From an uncultured Eubacterium sp. (GTDB lineage Bacteria; Bacillota; Clostridia; Lachnospirales; Lachnospiraceae), in the NCBI GenBank assembly GCA_910584875.1, contig CAJUDA010000011.1, forward strand, positions 36,672 through 100,671: 64,000 nt of DNA. The letters are read 5' to 3'. A model generated the notes under the pieces. It made no database searches. It saw nothing but the letters and a program-made list of their open reading frames with translations, and had not been told where the DNA came from. Positions 25,748-33,022 of the stretch are shown one piece after another; positions within the stretch are counted from its first letter, which is position 1, and every line of letters starts with the position of its first letter. The position numbers and the translations under genes are program-made.

Positions 25748-26932
25748 TCAGTCTCTCTCTACGATCGTGGAGCAGCCCATTCCACCACCGATACAAAGTG
25801 TTGCCAGACCTTTCTTTGCATCGCGTTTCTGCATCTCGTGAAGCAGTGTAACCAGAATACGGCATCCACTTGCTCCTACCGGATGTCCCAGAGCGATCGC
25901 ACCACCATTTACATTGAGCTTGCTCAGATCAAAGCCAAGATCTTTTCCTACTGCTACGGACTGTGCAGCAAATGCCTCATTTGCCTCGATCAGATCGAAG
26001 TCATCAATGCTCATGCCTGTCTTAGCCAGAACCTTCTTTGTAGAAGCAACCGGACCAACACCCATGATCTTCGGATCCACACCGCCAAGCGCACCGGCAA
26101 CGAAGCTTGCCATCGGAGTCACACCAAGCTCTTTTGCTTTTTCTTCACTCATAACAACGATCGCTGCGGCACCGTCATTGATACCGGACGCATTTCCTGC
26201 AGTCACTACGCCGCCATCTACGCCACTGCAGCACTTAAGTGAGCTGAGGCTGTCCGCCGTTGTACCAGCACGAGGTCCTTCATCCGTATCAACTACGATT
26301 GTTTTTTTGCGCTGTTTTACCTCAACTGGAACGATCTCATCTTTAAATTTGCCCTCTGCCATCGCCTTCTCGCATTTCTGCTGACTGTTGGCAGCGAACT
26401 CATCCAATTCTTCACGGGTAAGACCATACTGCTCTGCCACATTCTCCGCAGTAACCATCATATGATACTGGTTGAATGCATCCCACAACGCATCGTTTAC
26501 CATGGTATCAACCAGTGTACCATTGTTCATTCTGTAACCGAAACGACCGTTCATGGCAGCATACGGAGCCAGTGACATATTCTCCATACCACCTGCAACA
26601 ACGATGTCCGCGTCTCCTGCCTGAATCATCTGTGCTGCCATATTCACACAGTTCAGACCAGAACCACATACAACGTTTACTGTTACAGCCGGCGTTTCAA
26701 TCGGAAGGCCTGCCCCTATGGACGCCTGACGGGCAACGTTCTGTCCCAGACCTGCCTGGATGACACAGCCCATATATACATGGTCTACGGCATCCTTGGC
26801 AACACCTGCTCTTTTCAGCGCTTCTTCGATCACAATGGAACCCAGCTTTGCTGCTGGAACTGTGCTCAGGGCACCACCCATTTTACCGATTGCAGTACGA
26901 CAAGCACCAGCTAATACAACTTTCTTTGACAT
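25748..26932 (-). CDS. thl: Acetyl-CoA acetyltransferase (thiolase)
   Basis: A 394-residue biosynthetic thiolase that condenses two acetyl-CoA to acetoacetyl-CoA, the first step of butyrate synthesis. The acyl-accepting Cys lies in NVVCGSGLNCVNMA, NEAFAAQSVAVGKDLG is the substrate loop, GHPVGASGCRILVTL supplies the catalytic His, and CIGGGMGCSTIVE holds the C-terminal Cys. I chose the ATG at 26932 (MSKKVVLAG) behind AAGGAGGATATATTTC; the longer reading from 26980 extends into the coaD end and lacks family support. It follows coaD by about 50 bases. Confidence 0.96.
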   Translation of the reverse strand: MSKKVVLAGACRTAIGKMGGALSTVPAAKLGSIVIEEALKRAGVAKDAVDHVYMGCVIQAGLGQNVARQASIGAGLPIETPAVTVNVVCGSGLNCVNMAAQMIQAGDADIVVAGGMENMSLAPYAAMNGRFGYRMNNGTLVDTMVNDALWDAFNQYHMMVTAENVAEQYGLTREELDEFAANSQQKCEKAMAEGKFKDEIVPVEVKQRKKTIVVDTDEGPRAGTTADSLSSLKCCSGVDGGVVTAGNASGINDGAAAIVVMSEEKAKELGVTPMASFVAGALGGVDPKIMGVGPVASTKKVLAKTGMSIDDFDLIEANEAFAAQSVAVGKDLGFDLSKLNVNGGAIALGHPVGASGCRILVTLLHEMQKRDAKKGLATLCIGGGMGCSTIVERD

Positions 26933-26980
26933 GAAATATATCCTCCTTACTATTTTTATAACATCTGTTACATCTATCAA

Positions 26981-27005
26981 TACTACACCGTGGTACCGTG
27001 TAGTA
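26981..27005 (-). promoter_or_regulatory. Hairpin overlapping the coaD stop codon
   Basis: TACTACAC (26981-26988) and GTGTAGTA (26998-27005) make an 8-bp stem with a 9-nt loop that spans the end of coaD, 50 bases before thl. No T tract follows. It may be a protein-binding palindrome, a weak attenuator or a coincidence. Confidence 0.4.
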
Positions 27006-27480
27006 AATGATCAAACTTACGGTGAAACGCCTTCTCCACCACCGGCGGAACCAGCTTGGACACATTAGAACCATAATGGGCGATTTCTTTCACGATCGTA
27101 GAACTGAGAAACGAATATTCCAGACTGGTTGTAAAAAAGATCGTCTCGATCCCCGGTTCTATACTGTGATTGGTCTGTGCAATCTGCATCTCCGACTCAA
27201 AATCCGTCACGGCGCGAAGACCGCGTACCATGACTTTTGCCCCGTTTTCCCTGGCAAAATCCACAGTGAGACCAGTAAAAGATTTCACGTTGATATTCGG
27301 GATCTCCTTTGTCGCCTCCCGAATCATATCCATCCGCTCATCCATTGTAAATAACGGTTTTTTATCACTGTTTACCAGTACAGCAATGATCAGCTCGTCT
27401 ACCACATTTGCCGCCCTCTGGATAATATCCAGATGCCCGTTCGTAACTGGATCAAAACTGCCGGGATAAATCGCTTTCAT
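26983..27480 (-). CDS. coaD: Pantetheine-phosphate adenylyltransferase
   Basis: A 165-residue enzyme of CoA synthesis that converts 4'-phosphopantetheine to dephospho-CoA. The nucleotidyltransferase motif GSFDPVTNGHLDII (T/HxGH) at the start and the EYSFLSSTIVKEI segment near the end are diagnostic. The start at 27480 has GGAAGG seven bases upstream; the adjacent ATG at 27483 is also possible. In many Firmicutes coaD follows rsmD, but here rsmD is about 10.4 kb away. coaD instead leads into the butyrate operon behind its own strong promoter. Co-transcription with thl is plausible, since no terminator separates them. Confidence 0.96.
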   Translation of the reverse strand: MKAIYPGSFDPVTNGHLDIIQRAANVVDELIIAVLVNSDKKPLFTMDERMDMIREATKEIPNINVKSFTGLTVDFARENGAKVMVRGLRAVTDFESEMQIAQTNHSIEPGIETIFFTTSLEYSFLSSTIVKEIAHYGSNVSKLVPPVVEKAFHRKFDHLLHGTTV

Positions 27481-27546
27481 CATACTGCCTTCCAATCTAC
27501 AGGCACGACAAATATGCCTGTTTTCACAGATTTTCACCACGTTTCT

Positions 27547-27575
27547 ATCATAACATAAACAGGGGATATCGTCAA
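27547..27575 (-). promoter_or_regulatory. Sigma-A-type promoter ahead of coaD and the butyrate operon
   Basis: On the minus strand, TTGACG (27570-27575), 17-bp spacer, TATGAT (27547-27552). This is the best promoter between the divergent CoA-transferase gene and thl. Confidence 0.8.
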
Positions 27576-27617
27576 GAATTTAACAAAGTTTTTTCAGGCT
27601 TTTTCGGGCTTCAAATG

Positions 27618-27794
27618 TTACTTTGCTTTATACGCAATTTCCTCTCTGACAAACTGCAGCATCTCCTCCTTTACCTGATAAATATACTCCAACGGTTCTT
27701 TTGTATATTTACTGATCATCTCGGGAGACTGCTCATCAAGAAGCATGTTACAGATCACTTCCTTCCCAACTCCCCCTTGACCACACAGGTCCAT
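27618..27794 (-). pseudogene. Remnant of an Rpn/PD-(D/E)XK transposase-nuclease family gene
   Basis: A 58-codon minus-strand frame encodes EVICNMLLDEQSPEMISKY and then TKEPLEYIYQVKEEMLQFV. It is closely similar to the fragment at 43875-44126 (ICTMLRDEQPPELISKY, TKEPLEYVYQVKQEMLQ). These are the C-terminal helices of Rpn-family (recombination-promoting nuclease, PD-(D/E)XK) proteins. The whole N-terminal nuclease part is missing and no ribosome site is evident, so it is a decayed remnant between two divergent promoters. Confidence 0.75.
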
Positions 27795-27805
27795 AATGTT
27801 AAAAT
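27777..27805 (+). promoter_or_regulatory. Promoter of the butyryl-CoA:acetate CoA-transferase gene
   Basis: TTGACC (27777-27782), 17-bp spacer, TAAAAT (27800-27805), 39 bases before the start codon. The promoter overlaps the 5' end of the Rpn remnant. Confidence 0.7.
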
Positions 27806-27807
27806 TA

Positions 27808-27821
27808 TAACAAACTTGTTA
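27808..27821 (+). promoter_or_regulatory. Palindrome at the start of the CoA-transferase transcript
   Basis: TAACAA-AC-TTGTTA: perfect 6-bp arms at the expected transcription start, a good position for an operator. The half-sites are in the opposite order to the Rex consensus, so I do not call it a Rex site. Confidence 0.45.
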
Positions 27822-27843
27822 GAAAACGAGATAGGAGGTAGTT

Positions 27844-29184
27844 ATGGATTACGAAGCATTATATAAGAGCAAACTGACGACAGCTGCCAAAGCTGCTGAA
27901 GTCGTCAAATCCGGCGACTGGGTGGATTACGGATGGACCGCCACCACACCCGTCGCTTTTGACCGCGAGATGGCAAAGCGCATCACCGGACTTCATGATG
28001 TAACCTTTCACGGCGGTATTCTGATGTGGGTACCGGAGATATTCAAGGTAGAAAATCCCGCGGATCACTTTACATGGAATTCCTGGCATATGGGCGGTAT
28101 TGAGAGAAAGGCGATCGCCGATGGCTTTTCCTTTTACGCGCCCATCCGCTATTCCGAGCTGCCGCGCTACTACCGTGATCTGACGGATCCGGTCAATGTC
28201 GCGGTCATGCAGGTAGCGCCGATGGACAAGCATGGATACTTCAATTTCGGTCCCAGTGCGTCCCATCTGATGGCGGCTTGTGAAAAGAGCCACTGCGTCA
28301 TCGTCGAAGTCAACGAAAATATGCCCCGCTGCCTCGGCGGTTATGACAACGGGATCCATATCTCAAAGGTGGATATGATCATTGAGGGAGACAATCCCGC
28401 CATGGCAGAGCTGGGAGGCGGCGGTGCCGCTACGGAAGTGGATCAGGCTGTGGCAAAGCAGATCGTAGCACAGATCCCGGACGGCGCCTGTCTCCAGCTG
28501 GGGATCGGCGGGATGCCGAATGCCGTCGGTTCCATGATCGCCGAATCCGATTTGAAAGACCTGGGAGTCCATACCGAGATGTATGTCGATGCCTTTGTTG
28601 ACATTACCAGAGCAGGTAAGATCAATGGTTCCCGAAAGAACATCAACAAAGGAAGGCAGGTATTTGCCTTTGGCGCCGGCACCCAGAAGCTGTACGATTT
28701 CCTGGATGACAACCCGGAGGTGATGAGCGTGCCGGTCGATTATGCCAATGACATTGACGTGATCTCCGCCCATGATAATTTTATTTCCATTAACAACGCA
28801 GTCGATATCGATCTCTTCGGTCAGGTCAATGCCGAATCCGCCGGAACAAGAAATATCAGCGGTGCAGGCGGTCAGCTTGATTTCGTACTGGGCGCCTACA
28901 AATCAAAAGGCGGCAAGAGTTTTATCTGCCTGTCTTCTACGTTTAAAAACAAACAGGGAGAACTGCAGTCACGCATCCGTCCCACACTGACAAACGGCTC
29001 CATTGTGACAGATACCCGTGCCAACACCCACCATGTCGTGACAGAATACGGTATGGTAAACCTCAAGGGACTGTCCGGATGGCAGCGCGCCGAAGCACTG
29101 ATCGGGATCGCCCACCCGGATTTCCGCGATGAACTGATCAAAGAGGCAGAAAAAATGAACATCTGGCGGAGAAGCAACAAATAA
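27844..29184 (+). CDS. but: Butyryl-CoA:acetate CoA-transferase
   Basis: A 446-residue family I-type CoA-transferase related to 4-hydroxybutyrate CoA-transferase. GIGGMPNAVGSMIAESD is the CoA-binding loop region. The predicted catalytic Glu (about residue 245) lies in GVHTEMYVDAFVDI, by analogy with Glu238 of the Clostridium aminobutyricum enzyme. GAGGQLDFVLGAYKSKGGKS and VTEYGMVNLKGLSGWQRAEAL follow. It transfers CoA from butyryl-CoA to acetate, releasing butyrate and acetyl-CoA. A TAGGAGG ribosome site precedes ATG 27844. It is divergent from the coaD/thl operon, so all carbon steps from acetyl-CoA to butyrate are in one 8-kb block. 4-Hydroxybutyrate or propionyl-CoA activity cannot be excluded from sequence. 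Confidence 0.9.
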   Translation: MDYEALYKSKLTTAAKAAEVVKSGDWVDYGWTATTPVAFDREMAKRITGLHDVTFHGGILMWVPEIFKVENPADHFTWNSWHMGGIERKAIADGFSFYAPIRYSELPRYYRDLTDPVNVAVMQVAPMDKHGYFNFGPSASHLMAACEKSHCVIVEVNENMPRCLGGYDNGIHISKVDMIIEGDNPAMAELGGGGAATEVDQAVAKQIVAQIPDGACLQLGIGGMPNAVGSMIAESDLKDLGVHTEMYVDAFVDITRAGKINGSRKNINKGRQVFAFGAGTQKLYDFLDDNPEVMSVPVDYANDIDVISAHDNFISINNAVDIDLFGQVNAESAGTRNISGAGGQLDFVLGAYKSKGGKSFICLSSTFKNKQGELQSRIRPTLTNGSIVTDTRANTHHVVTEYGMVNLKGLSGWQRAEALIGIAHPDFRDELIKEAEKMNIWRRSNK

Positions 29185-29194
29185 TTACGATAAC

Positions 29195-29291
29195 GAACCA
29201 CGAGCGTCACGCTTCGCGAGACTGCTCGGGTTCGCGGGTGCGCTCGGATAGTCTTGTGCAAGCACAGACATATCCTCACTTTGCCTTCGCA
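29195..29291. repeat. GC-rich hairpin-forming intergenic element
   Basis: A GC-rich patch with many CG dinucleotides follows the CoA-transferase gene and differs in composition from its surroundings. It includes an imperfect hairpin (29246-29259 with 29262-29275, arms ending GTGC/GCAC) and a second possible stem around GAGC...GCTC at 29202-29227. No reading frame explains it. It looks like a REP-like intergenic unit, but no second copy is seen in this window. Confidence 0.4.
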
Positions 29292-29297
29292 CAAATG

Positions 29298-29340
29298 AAA
29301 GGAACAGCGTACGCAATTTACATACCGGCGCTGTTCCTTT
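29298..29340 (+). terminator. Terminator of the CoA-transferase gene
   Basis: AAAGGAACAGCG (29298-29309) pairs perfectly with CGCTGTTCCTTT (29329-29340); loop of 19 nt; followed by GTTCTATTT. It could serve both convergent genes. Confidence 0.8.
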
Positions 29341-29380
29341 GTTCTATTTCAAAAATATAAGTCTTAAAGTGAATGTATAA

Positions 29381-32203
29381 TTATTTTATGTTTGTTGTAT
29401 CAGCATCTCCTCCCAGCCAGCGGCCCAGGACACGGTTTATCACCTCCGTCTCAAGAGGCTTCGCCATATGTTCATTCATTCCCGCATTCAACGCATCATT
29501 GACATCCTCGGCAAAAGCATTCGCTGTCATGGCGATCACCGGAACCGTCCCGGCATCTGCCCTGTCAAGCGACCGGATCGCCTTTGTCGCCTCATAGCCG
29601 TTCATGACCGGCATCATCACATCCATAAAGATCAGGGCATAGGTACCGGGCGGCGACTGCTCAAACAGTTCCACAGCCTCTTTTCCATTGGCGGCAACCG
29701 TGACCATTAGTCCTCTCTCCGACAGCATATAAGAGGCAATCTCCTGATTCAGCTCATTGTCCTCCACCAGCAGCACCCTCTTTCCTGTGATGTCATCTGT
29801 CTCTCCCTGTGCCTCTCTGGTTTCTCTCTGGTCTTCCGGTGGATCTGCCACCGACAGTGGAAGGATTACCGTAAACGTGCTCCCCTCATCGAGCTCACTC
29901 TCGATCTGTATCGATCCTCCCATCTTATCCACCAGTCTTTTCGTGATCGTCATGCCAAGACCCGTACCCTGATAATTTGTCCTGGCGCCATCCTGTTCCT
30001 GGGTAAAGGGCTCGAAGATATGTTCCAGATAATCCTGACTCATACCGATCCCCGTATCCGAGATCACAAAACAGATCTTCGCTGTCCCGTTCTCTTCTGC
30101 AATTTTGTGACACCGGAAATCCACAACGCCTTCCGGTTTATTGTACTTTACCGCATTGCCGGCTATATTGATCAGTATTTGCTTGATATGCAGGGGACTC
30201 CCCTTAAAATATGTATGCGGCATCTGTTTCAGCTCTGCAAAATCAGTAACCAGCTTCACATTCTGTGATGCTGCCTGACCACCAATGATCGTGGAACAGC
30301 TGTCCAGCAGATCCACCAGACAAAATACATCACTGGACAGCTCCACCTTTCCGTTTTCCAGTTTGCTGATATCCAGAACATCATTGATCAGTGACAAAAG
30401 ATGCTCCGCTGAGGTACGGATCTTACCCCGGCAGTCTGCCTGTCTCTCCGGATCCCCCGGACTCTTCTCAGCGATATTGAGCATCCCCATAATCCCATTG
30501 ATCGGCGTCCGTATATCATGGGACATATGGGAGAGAAATTCCGTTTTTGCCTGACTTGCCCTCTGTGCCTCTTCGATCGCGGTCTGCAGCTCCCCATTTT
30601 TAGTTTCCAGAAGCCGGTACGATTTTCTACGCATATGGAAGATGGAAAATCCAAAAACCAAAAGAAAAACCAGTATGATCGCTGAACCGGCTATGACATT
30701 TTTACTCTGGTAAATATAATCACTCAGTTCATAATTCTCATAAGGAATATTCATATACTGATTAATGATATCCTCACGTTCCTCCTCTGTGATCAGTCCC
30801 AGCGATTTGTTCATAACTTTGAATAGTACAGGATTTATGTCCCTGGATGCAGCCAGCACCGTCCCTGTCTGATACCGGAAATTATCCCATTCGATCAGAT
30901 TGGAAAATCTCTCGTTCTTTGACAGGTAATTATATTCGATCGTGTTCAGCAGTGTGATATCCGCCTCACCATTTTCCAGTGCCTGCAAACAGTCCTTGGC
31001 ACTATCCCGGTAAATAATCTTTGCCTTCATGTCCAGACTGTCTGCCCAGTAAGCACGTCCCTTTGTCAATACAAGAGTCACTTCCTCATCCTCATAATGG
31101 ACAAAATCATTTCTCGATATGACCACTGCATTATAATCCATATAGGCACTTGTCAGCCGTATTTTTTCATCCTGCGAAGACTGCATATTATTAGAACCGG
31201 CATAGAAGTCAATCTCACCCTTTTGAAGAAGATCCTTCCAGTACACTTTGCGTTCCATCGGATAAAATTCTATCCTGACTCCGCTCCTCTGGGCAGCCAT
31301 TCTCAGTATCTGAATATAAATTCCGTCATATTCTCCCTGATCATTGATATATGCCAGTGGTCTTGTATCCTTATAAAATCCAACTCTTACTTTATTTTCC
31401 TGGTCGATATACTGCCTCTCTTCCGCTGCAAAATTTTCCCGGCGGTCACTATAATACCGGGAGATCAGTTCCTGTTCGAGAACCGGGTGGGACATTTTTA
31501 ACTCCTGTATGCCAAGATTCAGTTCCCGGATCAGTGACTGATTCCCTTTCCATGTTATATAATAACAGGGAGCAAAAGCAAATTTTCCTACCAGCCCCTG
31601 CCCCCTGCCAACCTCTGTCAGCGTATGGGCAGCCACATCAATCTGCCCGCACTGAAGTGCAGCCTGCAGATCCCTGGTCGTATTGTATTCCCGGAGTTTT
31701 GGATTTTTGATCCCGTTTTGTCCCAGATATTCCAAAAAATCCTTCTTGCGGATATAGCTTTCTACCACGCCGAATGTCATATTTTTCATATGTTCAAAAT
31801 CTTCAAAGGCAAGATCGCTGCCTTTCTCTACAAACAGACATCCAAACGTATATCCACTGGATAGTGAGGCAAAATCATACACTTTTTTGCGCTCCTCTGA
31901 ATACTGTGCCGATCCGACCAGATCCACCTCCCGCTTTTTCAGCTTGTCAAGAGCATCATTCCAGCTGGCACATTCCACATATTCAATCTTCCATCCAGTA
32001 TACTGGCAGAGCTTCTCCAGATAATCTGCGTCCACACCATCATATCCGTCACTTTCCGAATAGTTATGATATCCTTCCATTGGGAAAAATGCGACACGCA
32101 CAGTACGGGACTCCTTTGCGCTGACCTGGGCAGGAAAAAACATAAACAAGGCAGCCATAATATACAAACATATCAATACTTTCCGTCTCCGTTTCACTTT
32201 CAT
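29381..32203 (-). CDS. Hybrid sensor histidine kinase with two family-3 solute-binding domains
   Basis: A 940-residue BvgS/EvgS-like kinase. It has a signal peptide at 1-29, then two successive extracellular family-3 solute-binding (amino-acid type) domains at about 30-265 and 275-490. A transmembrane segment follows near 500-522 (VIAGSAIILVFLLVFGFSIF). The HisKA phosphoacceptor His is near 562 (FLSHMSHDIRTPINGI). The ATPase domain has NIAGNAVKYNKPEG, ISDTGIGMS and GTGLGMTITKRL. The C-terminal receiver has its phospho-Asp near 861 (LIFMDVMMPVMNGYEA). No HPt domain or separate response regulator is adjacent, so the output partner lies elsewhere. The ligand is unknown. ATG 32203 starts the gene; an extended -10 lies about 50 bases upstream. 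Confidence 0.93.
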   Translation of the reverse strand: MKVKRRRKVLICLYIMAALFMFFPAQVSAKESRTVRVAFFPMEGYHNYSESDGYDGVDADYLEKLCQYTGWKIEYVECASWNDALDKLKKREVDLVGSAQYSEERKKVYDFASLSSGYTFGCLFVEKGSDLAFEDFEHMKNMTFGVVESYIRKKDFLEYLGQNGIKNPKLREYNTTRDLQAALQCGQIDVAAHTLTEVGRGQGLVGKFAFAPCYYITWKGNQSLIRELNLGIQELKMSHPVLEQELISRYYSDRRENFAAEERQYIDQENKVRVGFYKDTRPLAYINDQGEYDGIYIQILRMAAQRSGVRIEFYPMERKVYWKDLLQKGEIDFYAGSNNMQSSQDEKIRLTSAYMDYNAVVISRNDFVHYEDEEVTLVLTKGRAYWADSLDMKAKIIYRDSAKDCLQALENGEADITLLNTIEYNYLSKNERFSNLIEWDNFRYQTGTVLAASRDINPVLFKVMNKSLGLITEEEREDIINQYMNIPYENYELSDYIYQSKNVIAGSAIILVFLLVFGFSIFHMRRKSYRLLETKNGELQTAIEEAQRASQAKTEFLSHMSHDIRTPINGIMGMLNIAEKSPGDPERQADCRGKIRTSAEHLLSLINDVLDISKLENGKVELSSDVFCLVDLLDSCSTIIGGQAASQNVKLVTDFAELKQMPHTYFKGSPLHIKQILINIAGNAVKYNKPEGVVDFRCHKIAEENGTAKICFVISDTGIGMSQDYLEHIFEPFTQEQDGARTNYQGTGLGMTITKRLVDKMGGSIQIESELDEGSTFTVILPLSVADPPEDQRETREAQGETDDITGKRVLLVEDNELNQEIASYMLSERGLMVTVAANGKEAVELFEQSPPGTYALIFMDVMMPVMNGYEATKAIRSLDRADAGTVPVIAMTANAFAEDVNDALNAGMNEHMAKPLETEVINRVLGRWLGGDADTTNIK

Positions 32204-32251
32204 CCCTCCGCAAAATATTTATTTAATCTCCAAACCCCTGACCGATTCCAT

Positions 32252-32257
32252 ATTATA
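32252..32257 (-). promoter_or_regulatory. Extended -10 promoter element of the hybrid kinase
   Basis: TGCTATAAT on the minus strand, about 50 bases before the kinase start; no clear -35. Confidence 0.45.
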
Positions 32258-32299
32258 GCACAGATGCAATAGAAAATCTATCTTCTGCTTCTAAAAATA

Positions 32300-32328
32300 T
32301 TGACGATTTTTAAAACTGGGAGTATGAT
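32300..32328 (+). promoter_or_regulatory. Promoter of the small hypothetical gene at 32354
   Basis: TTGACG (32300-32305), 17-bp spacer, TATGAT (32323-32328). Transcription would begin near 32335, just ahead of the AAGGAGAG ribosome site. Confidence 0.75.
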
Positions 32329-32353
32329 AAAATGTATGGAAGGAGAGATGTAT

Positions 32354-32695
32354 ATGAACAGCAGACAATTAGCTTTTAAAGTTATTTCAACTCTTCAGGA
32401 AGAAATAATCGGAGCCAATATCATGTATCTTGACGGAGGAAACGCATATACCCGGACTCAGGCAGAGGCACATCATATTGTACATAATTATCTTACTCTC
32501 GTAAAATGCGAATCCGGGGATGCCCTGCTCGCCGCCAAAAAATTTGTCAATTCAGAAAATTCAGATCTGATCGTCATTGATTCGATTAATGAATCCAGTT
32601 TTACCAAAAACATGAGCAGCAAAGAAATATCCGATTTTTTGAACAGTATCTTAAAGGATGCCAAGAAATCAAAAGTCGCTGTTTTGATCATTTAG
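32354..32695 (+). CDS. Small protein of unknown function
   Basis: A 113-residue protein, probably cytoplasmic: MNSRQLAFKVISTLQEEII, then MYLDGGNAYTRTQAEAHHI, LLAAKKFVNSENSDLIVIDSI and a Lys-rich C-terminus ending KVAVLII. No membrane segment. I do not recognise the family. ATG 32354 has AAGGAGAG seven bases upstream; the in-frame upstream ATGs lie in or ahead of that ribosome site. It is monocistronic on the plus strand with its own strong promoter and the terminator shared with rpmF. A well-formed promoter, ribosome site and terminator argue that it is a real expressed gene. Confidence 0.72.
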   Translation: MNSRQLAFKVISTLQEEIIGANIMYLDGGNAYTRTQAEAHHIVHNYLTLVKCESGDALLAAKKFVNSENSDLIVIDSINESSFTKNMSSKEISDFLNSILKDAKKSKVAVLII

Positions 32696-32700
32696 CTCAC

Positions 32701-32739
32701 AAAAAAGCCGACATATCTGCAGGCCAGATATATCGGCTT
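32701..32739. terminator. Bidirectional terminator between the hypothetical gene and rpmF
   Basis: AAGCCGACATATCTG (32705-32719) pairs with CAGATATATCGGCTT (32725-32739) with a single mismatch or wobble. There is a T run on both sides (TTTTTT on the minus strand after rpmF, CCCTTTTTC on the plus strand). Confidence 0.88.
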
Positions 32740-32761
32740 CCCTTTTTCACGAATCCAGTGC

Positions 32762-32944
32762 TTACTCAGCCTTGGCAAGAATCTCTTTCTTGTTATAGCT
32801 TCCGCAACTTTTACAAACTCTGTGAGGAACCATAAGGGCGCCACACTTACTACACTTCACCAGTGTAGGAGCAGTCATCTTCCAATTCGCTCTACGCTTA
32901 TCTCTTCTCGCTTTTGAAGATTTATTCTTAGGACAAATACTCAT
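32762..32944 (-). CDS. rpmF: 50S ribosomal protein L32
   Basis: A 60-residue protein starting MSICPKNKSSKARRDKRRANW, with two CxxC pairs (KCSKCG and VCKSCG) that bind zinc in the C+ form of L32. It is a component of the large ribosomal subunit. It lies 78 bases downstream of ackA. The YceD (DUF177) gene that often precedes rpmF in bacteria is not between them. Followed by a strong terminator. Confidence 0.96.
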   Translation of the reverse strand: MSICPKNKSSKARRDKRRANWKMTAPTLVKCSKCGALMVPHRVCKSCGSYNKKEILAKAE

Positions 32945-33022
32945 GCCGATTACACCTCCTCTGAATTTTTCAACACTTTTATCATTATATAGGCTGTATA
33001 TGCAAATGTCAACTATTTTTTA

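Noticed and set aside
27808..27821. Rex (redox) operator upstream of the CoA-transferase gene
   Set aside because: The half-sites occur as TAACAA then TTGTTA, the reverse of the TTGTTAA...TTAACAA order bound by Rex.
27615..27866. Plus-strand 83-codon frame leading into the CoA-transferase start
   Set aside because: It is the opposite strand of the Rpn remnant; the minus-strand reading has clear family similarity.
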